From the NCBI GenBank assembly GCA_963931925.1, contig OZ007579.1:53748757-53812756 (forward strand): a stretch of DNA of 64,000 nucleotides, in the 5' to 3' direction. A model generated the notes under the pieces. The model had not been told where the DNA came from and did not search any database. It saw only the letters and a program-made list of their open reading frames with translations. Shown in pieces: positions 1 through 12,800 of the stretch. The stretch's first letter is position 1; every line of letters begins with the position of its first letter. This stretch comes from Onchidella celtica. Taxonomy: Eukaryota; Mollusca; Gastropoda; Systellommatophora; Onchidiidae. The position numbers were made by a program, and so were the translations under genes.

Positions 1-594
1 GACAAAGTGTACAATCACATTTCACGTACAAGCACAATAGACCCAACTGAATATATAATAAGTACATAATTTCTAAATTGTCTGTGTCTGTTGACTTCTG
101 TTTGACACCACTTACACTTTTTTGGGGGGGGGGGGCAGCCTTACAACCCTCCACCAGCTGTCTAATGTAATGTATCATCACATCATCTAGGACTGCCAAA
201 CTCAAAAGAAGGACAGTGAGCATTAGAAAAAAGAATGTTCCACTGACAATTATGAACATGCTCAGACTCAAGGATGTTACAGTACTGAAATCAATTTCAC
301 ACATCATAAAGAGGAAGAATGGCATAGCTAAAGAACAATTCCTATACTCTGGTGTTGACCAGGACAAATGTACACTTATATAAAGTTGGAAGAATAATTT
401 TAACGTGGATAATAGAAACTGACGATATTTAGCATTTGAAATCTACTCTTTTTTTTTTATATCTCTGAATGTCCATCTTTAAAAACCACACTTGAAGGCT
501 TAAATTGCCCCTATTTTATTTGTAAGTTTCGATTTTTCTATTCTTGTAAATAAATACATACATATTATATATGTTATACATATTATATACATGT
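1..594. other. Unannotated AT-rich DNA
   Basis: No supported gene. Only a G-run at 125-136, with A/T runs. The open frames present are short and unlike known proteins. Confidence 0.5.
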
Positions 595-599
595 TATAC

Positions 600-1196
600 T
601 GTAACAACTGAGGTTGTTCTAGCACGTAATAGTGGGGGGGAGTTAGCTGATCTAAATACAACTCTTTAGAAAACGAAACTATTACAGCTGTAGAATAAAT
701 AAACACGAGATCCGACGATCGATTAAATAATACTAAAGTTTAATAACTGTATCTTCACAATAAAATACTAGGAAGGCACCAGCAAACAACTAAATATCTT
801 ACGCCACACGGAAAGGAAAACTCACTTACTCACCGACCAACCACTCACATGGGTCCATATATATAGACATTTCTACAGAAAGTTCCCGAAATAAACGTAA
901 CCTCTGCCCTCGCCCGAACACACAAACTAACCAATCACGTATCAATACGTCACCAGGTTCCATCACTCAAGGCCAAATCTGGCGTAAACTTCTATATCCA
1001 CAACGTTATCGAATGTTCGGGAACATACTAATATTTACGATCACCTTACAACTACTCACTAGGAAGGGAGGGTAAGGTCACGGAGTACACTCTGGCGAAC
1101 GTCAACAATTAAAGAAAAAGAGAAGTGAACACATGCTCAGTCACCAGTATAACAAGAAAAACGGGGGAGGGCAAGGGGTAGCTTGCAGATGCTACA
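600..1196. mobile_element. Solo-LTR-like element with TATAC target duplication
   Basis: Begins TGTAACAACTG and ends GCTACA, flanked on both sides by TATAC (595-599 and 1197-1201). TG..CA ends with a 5-bp duplication are typical of LTR retrotransposon LTRs. Both flanks are AT-rich and similar, so the duplication is less compelling here than in the other copies. No internal coding region adjoins. Confidence 0.55.
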
Positions 1197-1201
1197 TATA
1201 C

Positions 1202-2105
1202 ATAATTGTTATATACATGTTATTGTATTTGATTATGTTCACTTGGACTCTTTCGACCACCAATTGAGCAAACTCTAGTAAAATGAAGTTCACTACATGT
1301 ACTTAAGCGTGTGTAGTGTATGATTGTTGACAGAAAAAGTGGGCTTGTTCAGATAATTTGACCAGCTGTTAGTCTCCTGGTCCAGGTGAAGTCAATGGCT
1401 GAGTGTGCTGCCCTGGAACAGCTGTTTCATGAGGAGAAAAGCTTGGGAAATGTGTTAAATATAGTACTAGCTGAGGTCCCCGGCCCTGCCCGGGATAAAT
1501 CGGTTTGAATATTGGTTTCAGTTCTGGGTGGTTATTATGGACCTGCTTCATCTGGCCTGTTACTATTTGTTTATTTTATTTTTGTTTGTTTGTTTTTAAA
1601 TAAGTCTTACTGCTCTGCCTTTGGGAGTTGACACACTGCGCATCCCGTACAACAGCATGATTTGCGCACGGGTTAGTGTGTTTGATAGTGAACACATCGC
1701 AGGAAGTGATAACGAAACCTTAAAATGGCGAACCATGACTCGAAATAGATCTAAATCATGGGCGAAACAATAAATTTCCAATAAAAAAAACAACACCGAT
1801 TTGAGACTTCTATTAAAAACTGTGCACCCTTACATCCATTCTGATGCACCATATAAAATTTGAAGTCTGAGTATTGAGTGGTTCAGAAGCCTTTTGCAAC
1901 GAAAAATCTCAAGTCCACAAATATATGGGTCAAAATCTGATTTGCTGTACACTTTTTGTGACACAGTGATGAATTTTAAAAATTGATATCTATCCTTAAA
2001 AACCATTACATCTGATTCTGTAAATATTTGTCTTTCATACTCTGTAGTTGCCTTTTAGCATTCCCTTCGGGTTTCAACAATACCACCCATTCTTGACTGA
2101 CAGGG
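1202..2105. other. No recognised feature
   Basis: AT-rich DNA without convincing exons or repeats. Short frames on the minus strand look random. Confidence 0.45.
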
Positions 2106-2943
2106 TGTATGTTACATAAACACCGTCACAACACAAAAACAACCCAAACACTTGCAATTACAAGGCCAGGAAACTAATTAAGCAAGTTTATTTCATACTG
2201 TCAGAAATACAATTTTTTGAGTCAATAATCACTTATGAAATTCAAAATGCCTCTCAGATATGTGGTCTGTATGTTACATAAACACCAAAAACATAAAAAT
2301 ATGTTAAAAATAAAATTTACTTATCCAAATAAATGAATAAATGGCTCTGACTATTACTGATAACAATGTCTAATGTAGCACAAAAATGCTCTTTCTGCAT
2401 TGCAATAGTAAGCTGGCAGACACCAAAAGTCTGTACGTTACATAAACATCAAATTGTAAAAGCCCTAAAAATCATGCACTTTTATACTGTGGTCAAGTTG
2501 AAATTATTATTAACTTGAGCATTTGATACATGGCTCCAGGCCTACTGAGGATATGTTGATGCAGCAGCTATGGGAGAGCTTCCAGTTAGCAAAAATCTGT
2601 ATGTTACATAAACACCAAAGCAACTGAACTGAAATTTTCCCACACTGAAATGAAAGGATTAGACTAAGCTGCATGTTAAGTTCAGCATCTGTTTGAAGGG
2701 GTCACAATCACAGAAGACAGAAGAGTTTGAGGGCCATTGTTAAATTATGTGAACAAAAGTCTGTACGTGACATAAACACCAAAATAATTGGAATTCTCAT
2801 TTCCCTAGATGTAATTGCTGAAATGTAACTGAACTGTATTTTAATGCTAGCATCTACTGCAAAATTTAACACAGATGGACATCAGGATGCACTGGTCACT
2901 ACTATATCTAGCCGAGCAAAAATGTGTATGTTACATAAAATGA
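2106..2943 (+). repeat. Degenerate tandem array, period ~164 bp, with a conserved 19-20-bp core
   Basis: The core TGTAYGTTACATAAACACC recurs at 2106, 2268, 2432, 2598, 2762 and 2925, that is at spacings of 162, 164, 166, 164 and 163 bases. The sequence between the cores is strongly diverged, while the core keeps all but one or two bases; the last copy loses its 3' end. Confidence 0.75.
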
Positions 2944-3611
2944 CAGAAGGACACTGTAGTGTTGTTAATAAATAGTTGTTATAGCGATGTTTCTGAGCAA
3001 AGGGAATTAACCCTATTATTAGATGATTGCCCATTTGTCTTGTATTGGTTGTTTCCCTTGTTGTAATTCAAGTAATTGATATGTTGTGTGTTGAGAGTTA
3101 TTCCCTTTCTTTGGAAAGAGTTAAGTCCCTGAGTGTTCCTGTCAAAAGAGGGGAGTTGACAGAATAAACCCATGAGAGCAACATGCTTCTGAGTTCTGAG
3201 TCAGTCCTTGTTCAATCCATGTCAATCCAACTGGCTGTGAGCCCATCAACGTTATAGACACAGGGTAGTGAAATCACAGGGAAATTGTAGTTTACTGCGC
3301 TGGTTCTCAGAGTTCTATGTCTCATCCATCCCTTCTATTTGATTTAATACCCAATTACAGGGAAGGCCAGGAATGATTTTATAAACTGTCAACAAAAGAA
3401 AATAAATGTGGCTAATCTTCCATTTGATTTTGGTGCCCACTTCGGTCTGCATTCATAGAAACTCAATTAGAAAACTGTAGAACTAATAACGTAACATGTT
3501 CTCAATTTTTAATCACTATATCCGTAACAGCACGAAAAGCACATTCAAACAAGTATGCTTTTGGGAAGGGCAAAACCACTTGCTGAGCCTTCATAGCTAA
3601 TAAGTTTTACA
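2944..3611. other. Unresolved repeat-like DNA
   Basis: Around 3100-3245 there is an AATAAA followed by a stretch resembling the R-U5 end of an LTR, but no paired ends or target duplication could be fixed. Nothing else recognised. Confidence 0.25.
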
Positions 3612-4240
3612 TTCTTTGGCAACAACTTGAAGATCCAGCTACATGAAGTGTTATCTGGAAGCATGGATCAATTTCACACTGTCTTCAACTTTCATGTCCA
3701 TTAGCTTGTTGATCTGATCTGACTCCATTGTTATGAAATGAAACTGAAAGCTTTGACTTCGCTGCATCTCATGAACCCAAAGCTGCCATGATCTTGAACC
3801 AAGTATCAAGCAAGGCAGTAAACCTGTCCAGACAGTAACTGTTTGATAGTAACTGGTATCAAGGTGCAGCCACACATAGTCCTCATAGAATTGTTTTTTC
3901 ATCTACCTGTTTTATTAGCCTACTTGCAAGATTAAGCCTAGCAACTGCCAAACTCTCTCTGGGAATAAGGTAGTGGACAGCCATCATTTTAGGATTGTCA
4001 TCTTTCAGAAATTTCAGCACTACCTCATGTTATCCCATCTTCGTTAGTGAACCATCCACAATAGTGGGCATAGTGTTATTTATTGGACCATCTTGTCTGT
4101 CAGGTCTTCCTTATTACATAGATGTCTTGCACAGTGGTGGTGGTTTTTTGTACACTTTGAAGACAGGCTGTTCTTTGGATTATTTGAAAGCTTTCACAGA
4201 TCTTTGTTTTGACAGCTGTGATTGGACCCAGGACTATTAA
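3612..4240 (-). pseudogene. Decayed transposase-like reading frame (possibly hAT/DUF4371)
   Basis: Read on the minus strand, several frames join across stops and frameshifts into protein-like text: a VDGSLTKMG segment, then VVLKFLKDDNPKMMAVHYLI..RESLAVARLN, then an 83-residue open frame (3651-3902). The order (TDG-like motif, then a K..P....H..IHR-like motif) recalls hAT transposase relatives of the ZBED/DUF4371 kind. The identification is from motif memory only and no terminal repeats were found. Confidence 0.25.
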
Positions 4241-4880
4241 TTTTAGTAAAAGTACTGTGGTTTGAAAACCAAAGTTGAAACATCATTGTGGCCTGTAAAA
4301 ATCTCCTTTATCTCAGCTGCATATTCTGCAATCCCAACCTTTTCTCTGTGGCCTCTGACTAGCATGAACATCCTGCTACGTAAAGCTCTTTAGAAAACTC
4401 ACTGAGGATTTGAGATTTTAAAAAATGGTACTATTTAAAACACTTAAACATTCGCAAATCAAATCATGAACTGTTATTTTACCTGGGCTGAAGCTAAATT
4501 ATCATTGGTATGGTGTAATGAATGAAACTGATCAGCCAAAGCCATGTTTGCAAAATTTTTATCTGCTTATTAACTGTGATTCAATAACGATTCATTGCAT
4601 TACTACTGCGGTAACATGCCTGAGATGAAATTATCATTTGATAATATCAAATATTTTGCATAGATTGCGTGCGTCTAAACAAAAATGTTTCCTGTCCTTG
4701 CAGATCTAGATCTGTCGCAGCAAAATGGAATGGCAATACATTATTACAGCCATGAGTTTCCATAATATGTACGATATTATAAAACTTAATAATTATTCCA
4801 TGATCACCCTAAAGTTTCTAAGAGCTGCAGAGTATTGGCTACACAGATGGACGCTTAAGCCTAGATAAACAACAAAGATC
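4241..4880. other. No recognised feature
   Basis: AT-rich stretch before the 191-bp array; nothing supported. Confidence 0.4.
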
Positions 4881-7800
4881 AGTAAAAGGAAACCAAATCA
4901 GTTTCAGTAACGAACTCCTACGCGAAGGTCAAAGTCTAAGTTGAAAAATGTAGACAACGTACTTTTATTCCTTGCTATCAAGACACAATTTAAAGTTTTC
5001 ATCATGTGAATTACTTGGAACCAACTGCTTATAAAAGAAAGGCCTTCTTTCAGACAAAAGCCTTATGTGACTGCAACACTAAGCATTTTGAGTTTCAGTA
5101 ACGAACTCTCACCCGTGACACCCAAAATGTACGACCCTGATCGTGCCATCTAAGTTTTTGGTCTTGATGTTCAAATGTAATCAAAATTTTGTTGCATTCA
5201 ATTTTACGAACATCAGTCAACTGACATCAATGTGTGCTTTCAGATCCGGACTGCCGTATGTTATTGCAACACTAAGCATTTCGAGTTTCACTAACAAACG
5301 CCCACGTGAAGATCAAAGTCCACTGAAAGCTATGATCGTAATTTTATTTCTTGCTACACAGCACCAAAACAAGCTTTAATAATGTGAATTAGTTGAAACC
5401 CAATGACAACAAAAGAAAAGCCTTCTTTCAGATTGGCAACGGCCGTGTGTTACTGCAACACCAAACATTTGGAGTTTCAGTAACGAACTACCATGTGGAG
5501 TTCAAAGTCTACATTGAAAAAAATGTAAACGCACTTTTATTCCTCACTACCAGGTCACAATTTAGTTTTCATAATATGAATTACCAGAAACCAGCATATT
5601 ATAAAACAGAGGTCTTCTTTCAAATCGGCAAAGGCAGTATGTGACTGCAACACTAAGCATTTCAAGTTTCAGTAACGAACTCTCCCGCGTGACACTCAAA
5701 ATGTATGACTCTGATCGTGTCATATAAGTTTTTGGGTCGTCATGTTCAAATGTAAAAATTTTATTGCATGCAAGGTTACTAACATAAGTGCAACTGATAA
5801 ACATGTGTTCTTTCAGATCCGGGCTGCCGTACGTTAATGCAACACTGAGCATTTCGAGTTTCAATAACGAACGCTCACGTGAAGCTCAAAGCCTATTGAA
5901 AAATGTGGTCCTACTTTAAATTTCTTGCTACACGGCACCAAATCAAGTTCTGAAAATGTGAACTATTTAAACCAAATCACAACAAAAGAAAAACGTTCGT
6001 TGAGATCGGCAAAGGCCGTGCGTTACAGCAATACCAGACATAACCAGTTTCTGTGACGAACTTCCACAAAGATTTTACATTTCAACGTCAGTCAGGCAAT
6101 CTAAATATTATGCCTTAATTCACTTCAGCAAAATTAATATTTTTTCTTCATAAATGAAAAGTTATTAAAACCAGATAGTGGGCCATCGGTCTTTAGATGG
6201 GCGGTAGCCGTATGCCATTGAAACACAAAACATTTCGGGTTTACGTTACGGACATCCATTGATGTTGTCATCCAATTTAGACTTATGATCACATCATTGT
6301 AGGAAATTTGTATTTTCAATTTGTGTGACAGACACAAGTGACACATTACGAATTTAATGTACAACAGGGTACCGTTTATTGATTTTTTCCCTCCCGGTAT
6401 GCAGTGCGTTATTAAACACCATGCAATACGTGTTGCCGTAACGAACTCCAGATGTTACGAATCTGGTCTGGGTGGTAGTGCCCTCTAGCTGTTATGAAGA
6501 GGGTCTTCTCAATGATGGTATTATGACTGCATTTTAAATCGAGAGGTATTTAATATTTAATCTTCCGTACCATGCCACACACTAAGAACAATCTGAATAA
6601 GTTTCATAAACAGACCTGCAGGGCCACAACTTTAATTACATTAATTACCCTAACAATTTTGGTCTAGATCTATTACATAGTAAAGACAACATCAGCAGCA
6701 TCAAATCTAAATTCAATAATATGTCACTAGAAGTCTTCTCTAGATTCCTATAATATTATGATAATTCTGACTCACTAACAATTTAAGTACTAATTATATA
6801 TCTCTCAGATATAGTCTGCCTACTATCTATTAATCAATATACTAATATGGTCTCTGGCGACGATGTCATCTCAGCTATTTGTGCCTACCGCTTATAATGG
6901 ATCGAGCTCGTCAATATAAACTGACGTAGTTAAGTCTAGAGATCTACTCTAGGATGGGCTGGCAATCCCCAGCCTCATCCAGACAAATCAATCCCAATTC
7001 ACAGATGTGTATGCCAAACATTCATACTAGTTGCAAGTCAATATAAATCTTTGTCTTGCATTCTTGGGTAGCACTCCTAGTATATGCGGCTATCCTGTCC
7101 TACTGGATAAATTATGTTCAGCTCCTCGTTCATTGTTGAATCATCAAAGGACAAACACTTACGCTTGGTCCCTGGTGTTAGAAAACCAGGGAACAGTGGA
7201 CAATAGCAGTGGGCATATCTCATTCAAGCATATGGCTTCCTCTCAAATGTCTATATTGGACTAGACATGAAATCGAACGGAATTATGATTCTTCAGGCAG
7301 AATCGTGCCGACGCCTGCACAGATTGGAGTTTTCTGTATGGAGTAATGGACATAGGTATGGCTACACTTTTATACTGTGCAGCCACCTGCAAATTACCGT
7401 CCAAATCCTTAGATTTGATTGGTGCATCCATGCGAGCTCATCTCGCAGTATTAATATATTCTACGTGGGAGTTGGTCACGGCCTTGTACTAAAACAGACA
7501 AGGTCAATTTAAAATGTCAAAACAATTACTGAAATCTTTAAACCCTCGTGCTTTCTACATTTTATGTACGAATTTCTGAACGCGACTAAGCGTCTTAAAC
7601 TATCTATCCTTATTCACCCCTTCTCTTCCCTTCTAAGTGTTCATCAAAATCACGGGGTCGAGAATTGCACTGTCACTCCTAACTTATCCATTTATTCTAT
7701 CTCGCCCCACTTTCTTTCCATCTCTAAGAAAAAGTGTTTCAAAAACAAACTGTTCACGAGAACAGTTCAAGGACAAAATTACGCTGGTTATAATCAACGA

Positions 7801-8064
7801 GACCGTGAAAAATCAACTCCTTGCAAGTCGTGACCCAGCACGGCAATTATAGCACTTAAACCCTGACACCAGATGTAGCTACCGGGAAATAATCCAGTCA
7901 AGTTCAATATCAGGGCATTGGATGGGGTGATGGACAATCATGGGAAAGATATCCGCTGAGCGAAAGTCGTCTTTTAAATGCAAGAAATAAAAAAAGTCTG
8001 TTTACATCACGGCGTTCGTCACGTAAACACAACACCTTGTAGGGTTTCAATAACGCACGCACCA
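4881..8064 (+). repeat. Degenerate ~191-bp tandem array, split by a solo LTR
   Basis: Anchor GTTTCAGTAACGAACTC and variants start at 4901, 5092, 5285, 5474, 5666, 5858, 6047, 6239, 6432 and 8044. Spacing is 189-193 bases throughout; the last interval is 191 once the 1416-bp LTR and its 5-bp duplication (6453-7873) are removed. Units also share a CTTTCAGATC..G..GTATG.ACTGCAACAC segment. At least ten copies, all well diverged. Confidence 0.75.
6453..7868 (-). mobile_element. Solo LTR, 1416 bp, CCAGA target duplication (family A)
   Basis: Starts TGTTACGAAT, ends CCCTGACA, and is flanked by CCAGA at 6448-6452 and 7869-7873. It interrupts the 191-bp array in perfect phase. Related sequence in reverse orientation lies at about 58450-60392. 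Orientation is inferred loosely from relatives. No gag/pol frames: it is a solo LTR or similar nonautonomous element. Confidence 0.8.
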
Positions 8065-9683
8065 GTGTAGCGATCTTCCCCGACTCGTCGCGCTGACCAT
8101 TTGGCAGGTTGCCAAGAAGTGTTTACACGGACTAGACCCCTATTATGTTTAAGGTCAAGGCGCTTGATTTCCATTTTGCAAGTTTTTACACACATGTGAG
8201 AGTCTGTTCGTTATTAAACACGAGGGCAAATATGAAAAAAATCGTTGTTTTGACCTGAAATAATACGTACACCGTGCATTTCTGGTTTTTTAGCGCACAT
8301 CTGATTCTCGCTGGATCCCACAGTCTAATAAATTCATTCTATATTGAAATTGCACATAGTTCAGTAAGGAAGTGGGTGTACGTTATTTGAGTGATAATAA
8401 ACACTAAACTTACCCATCGACTTGTTGCCGTTCTGCTCCATATCCGTTGGAAGTGTTATGTCACATTTGAGATCACCTAATCAGCTCTTGAAAATTCACC
8501 CGCGGACCTATCGCGACCGCATGCTTCGAGCCGAACGGCCACTTAACAGCAGCGTACGTTACCGGTTATAAACACGATGACGAGTCTGCTGACTACCTGG
8601 CTCTGTAGGACAAAGACGGGCCACGTGCGTGATTCCGTTCTTTGTGTGAAGACAAAGGGGCTATTATGCAATAAAAATCACGCCGCGATTTAAGTCCAGG
8701 GGTCAGAAATTCACGTTTCCAGCAGAAAGCATCATGTTGACAAAAGTTAACACCAAAAGTAACGTACGAATGGTGATCTTTTGACCCCGCCATACACACT
8801 CCTTGCCGAGAGAAGGGGCTAGCGTGCCACACAGACATTTAGACTGTTATATCAGGATTGCTGTGGCCTGTTAACATTAAGTGTCAAGGTCTCCAGTTTT
8901 ATGGAATATAGCTTTGATCATAACACCCCTAAAAATGTCACACTTTTTGTTAAAAAATCTCGATCCATCCACCCACATTACATTCCAATAGAATAATTAT
9001 ACATAGCTTTTAGAAGACACAGAGGATGTGAATGGAAAGATACACCATTTGTGCATCATTTTTACCCTTTTCTGTTGACAAACAAGTATTCTGTAGGATA
9101 ACAGACGAGGGACAAATAGATTGGTATGGTGAAAACACCAGTGTACAGCAAATCAGATTTTGACCCATATATAGAATAGATTACAATTACAGATGATTTA
9201 AAAAAACATTTTTTATGATGATTCAGAAAATGAAAGAAAACACACACACCAAAAACAACAATAACAAAGTTCTTTTGTCTTCCCCAGTTTATTGGTGACT
9301 GTGAGCTCACCAAAGCAAAGGAGTTTTTTTTTGTTAATTGTCACATGTTGATTTACAGGCAATTTCATTTCAGTGTTGATTGTTCTGTAGAAAATGTGAT
9401 CATTGTCTGAGATGTCATTGGTCAGCTGGTCAGAGAAACGATTAGACTTTATCTCTGTTTATTGTTAGATTCACATATAAAGCAACAAACTTTGATCACA
9501 CAATCTATATGGATTGTCATTATAAGAGTAGCTACCCAAATTACAAGTGAATGTTGGAGAAGAAGAGTATTCAAACAATTCCTTAACAAAACACCCACTC
9601 ACAGCTTAATCTAGCTTACTGCCGTTATTACATTGTGACAACTGTAATATCTGATGCCACACCCGCAATTGTCTGTGTTCCAG
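8065..9683. other. DNA upstream of E1, probably intronic
   Basis: Should belong to the intron before E1 if upstream exons exist in or left of the window. I looked for the conserved N-terminal ACOX blocks (Arg-rich RRxE and DPDF-like) and did not see them. The weak pyrimidine tract and gttccag acceptor of E1 are at its right end. Confidence 0.4.
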
Positions 9684-9838
9684 AACGCTATGTGACAAGC
9701 ATCCATTTGAAATTCACTTTGCTGCATTTATACCAACCATTGAGAAATTGGCATCAGAGAGTCAGAAAGCCAAGTGGTTGCCTTTGATAGCCAGTTACCA
9801 GATGATTGGTACCTATTCTCAAACGGAGCTGGGCCATG
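9684..9838 (+). CDS. ACOX1: ACOX exon E1 (first visible), FAD/substrate region ending in TELGHG
   Basis: Acceptor is gttccag before 9684; the exon opens with one base completing a codon, holds 51 codons and closes with one base of a Gly codon. It reads through [13 protein letters not shown] and [13 protein letters not shown], matching the ACOX block just before the beta domain; the Thr of TELGHG is an FAD-contact position by homology. The donor is CATG|GTAGGT. The last 13-14 exonic bases plus about 31 intronic bases form the first unit of the 45-bp array that follows. Other reading frames over this stretch are artefacts of the array. Confidence 0.93.
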
Positions 9839-12800
9839 GTAGGTAGTCAGTTGATTTGGCTTGTAGAGGAGAGCTGGGCCATGGTAGTTAGTCAGTTGAC
9901 TTGGCTTGTAGAGGGGAGCTGGGCCATGGTAGGTAATCAGTTGACTTGGCTTATAGAGGGGAGCTGGGCCATGATAGTTAGTCAGTTGACTTGGCTTGTA
10001 CAGGGGAGCTGGGCCATGGTAGTTAGTCGGTTTACTTGGCTTGTAGAGGGGAGCTGGGCCATGGTAGTTAGTCAGTTGACCTGGCTTATAGAGGAGAGCT
10101 GGGCCATGGTAGTTAGTCAGTTAATCTGGCTTATAGAGGGGAACTGGGCCATGGTAGGTAGTCAGTTGACATGGCTTGTAGAGGGGAGCTGGGCCATGGT
10201 AGGTAGACAGTTGACTTGGCTTACAGAGGGGAGCTGGGCCATGGTAGGTAGTCAGCTGACTTGGCTTGTAGAGGGGAGCTGGGCCATGGTAGTTAGTCAG
10301 TTGTCTTGGCTTGTAGAGGGGAGCTGGGCCATGGTAGTTAGTCAGTTGACTTGGCTTGTAGAGGGGAGCTGGGCCATGGTAGTTTGTCAGTTGTCTTGGC
10401 TTGTAGAGGGGAGCTGGGCCATGGTAGTTACTCAGTTAACTTGGCTTGTAGAGGGGAGCTGGGCCATGGTAGTTAGTCAGTTGACTTGGCTTATAGAGGG
10501 GAGCTGGGCCATGGTAGTTAGTCAGTTGACCTGGCTTATAGAGGAGAGCTGGGCCATGGTAGTTAGTCAGTTGACCTGGCTTATAGAGGAGAGCTGGGCC
10601 ATGGTAGTTAGTCAGTTGACCTGGCTTGTAGAGGAGAGCTGGGCCATGGTAGGCGGACAGTTGACTTGGCTTGTAGAGGGGAGCTGGGCCATGGTAGTTA
10701 GTCAGTTGACTTGGCTTGTAGAGGGGAGCTGGGCCATGGTAGTTAATCAGTTGACTTGGCTTGTAGAGGGGAGCTGGGCCATGGTAGTTAGTCAGTTGAC
10801 TTGGCTTGTAGAGGGGAGCTGGGCCATGGTAGTTAGTCAGTTGACTTGACTTGTAGAGGGGAGCTGGGCCATGGTAGTTAGTCAGTTGGCTTGGCTTGTA
10901 GAGGGGAGCTGGGCCATGGTAGTTAGTCAGTTGACTTGGCTTGTACTGTCATAGAGGGGAGCTGGGCCATGGTAGTTAGTCAGTTGACTTGGCTTGTACT
11001 GTCATAGAGGGGAGTTGGGACATGGTAGTTAGTCAGTTGACTTGGCTTGTAGAGGGGAGCTGGGCCATGGTAGTTAGTCAGTTGACTTGGCTTGTACTGT
11101 CATAGAGGGGAGCTGGGCCATGGTAGTTAGTCAGTTGACTTGGCTTGTACTGTCATAGAGGGGAGCTGGGCCATGGTAGTTAGTCAGTTGACTTGGCTAA
11201 TAGAGGGGAGCTGGGCCATGGTAGTTAGTCAGTTGACTTGGCTTGTAGAGGGGAGCTGGGCCATGGTAGTTTGTCAGTTGTCTTGGCTTGTACTGTCATG
11301 GAGGGGAGCTGGGCCATGGTAGTTAGTCAGTTGTCTTGGCTTATAGAGGGGAGCTGGGCCATGGTAGTTAGTCAGTTGACTTGGCTTGTAGAGGGGAGCT
11401 GGGCCATGGTAGTTAGTCAGTTGACTTGGCTTGTACTGTCATAGAGGGGAGCTGGGCCATGGTAGTTAGTCAGTTGTCTTGGCTTGTACTGTCATAGAGG
11501 GGAGCTGGGCCATGGTAGTTAGTCAGTTGTCTTGGCTTGTACTGTCATAGAGGGGAGCTGGGCCATGGTAGTTAGTCAGTTGTCTTGGCTTATAGAGGGG
11601 AGCTGGGCCATGGTAGTTAGTCAGTTGACTTGGCTTGTACAGGTGAGCTGGGCCATGGTAGTTAGTCAGTTGTCTTGGCTAGTAGAGGGGAGCTAGGCCT
11701 TGGTAGTTAAGGCCTGTTTACACTGGTAGGTTTTAGGAATAGAAAAACGGAATCGAGGCCGTGGGGGAAGAACTCTCCTAGCTTTCCGATTTTTGCTTTC
11801 CGATTTCCCCCTCGAAACGTGGCTTGTTTACATTAGTCCGTTTTCTGAATGAGAAGCGATGCGCATTGTTTGTTTTGTTCATGTGAGTGGGATGGACGCT
11901 CCTGTGGCGGCCGCTGGCCTCCCACTCGTCGAGCGAAGGAAATGTTCGGTTCAGCATTTCAATGCATGAATGTGAAATTAATCTGATCTTTCAAGGCTTT
12001 TATCACTCACCAAAATTCCAAGGGCTTTAGTTCTCGTCTGCTTGTTATGACATGTGGGCGATTTAGTATCCCATAGACAGCTCTCGCCCTCATGAATGTT
12101 TGGGTGAAAGTTTCTTCGATAGGTCTACCGAACGCCATTACACCGAGGCGGTAGTCAGGTGACGCATAACCTTTCCGAAATTGGAATGAAAATAGGAATG
12201 GTCTTATTCCGGTGTTTCAGTGGGAAATCGGAAAGGAAATAGGAAAGGGTCGGATTCCATTCCGATTTCGAAACAGTGTAAACGCGACAGGCTTTCCGCT
12301 AGATTTTCTTTCCTTTTTTCTATTCCTAAAACCTACCAGTGTAAACAGGCCTTTAGTCAGTTGACTTGGCTTGTAGAGGGGAGCTGGGCCATGGTAGTTA
12401 GTCAGTTGACTTGGCTTGTAGAGGAGAGCTGGGCCATGGTAGGTAGTCAGTTGACTTGGCTTGTAGAGGGCAGCTGGGCCTTGGTAGTTATTCAGTTGAC
12501 CTGGCTTATAGAGGGGAGCTGGGCCATGGTAGGTAGTCAGTTGACCTGGCTTATAGAGGGGAGCTGGGCCATGGTAGTTAGTCAGTTGACTTGGCTTATA
12601 GAGGGGAGCTGGGCCATGGTATTTAGTCAATTGACTTGGTTTTTAGAGGGGAGCTGGGCCATGGTAATTAGTCAGTTGACTTGGCTTGTAGAGGAGAGCT
12701 GGGACATGGTAATTAGCCAGTTGACTTGGCTTATAGAGGGGAGCTGGGCCATGGTAGTTAGTCAGTTGACTTGGCTTGTAGAGGGGAGCTGGGCCATGGT

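Noticed and set aside
9806-10849. 347-codon frame of 15-residue repeats ([15 protein letters not shown]), and similar frames up to 16237
   Set aside because: The 45-bp unit is divisible by three and lacks stops in that frame; it overlaps E1 out of frame and is broken by 8-base variants and MITEs. It is a repeat artefact.
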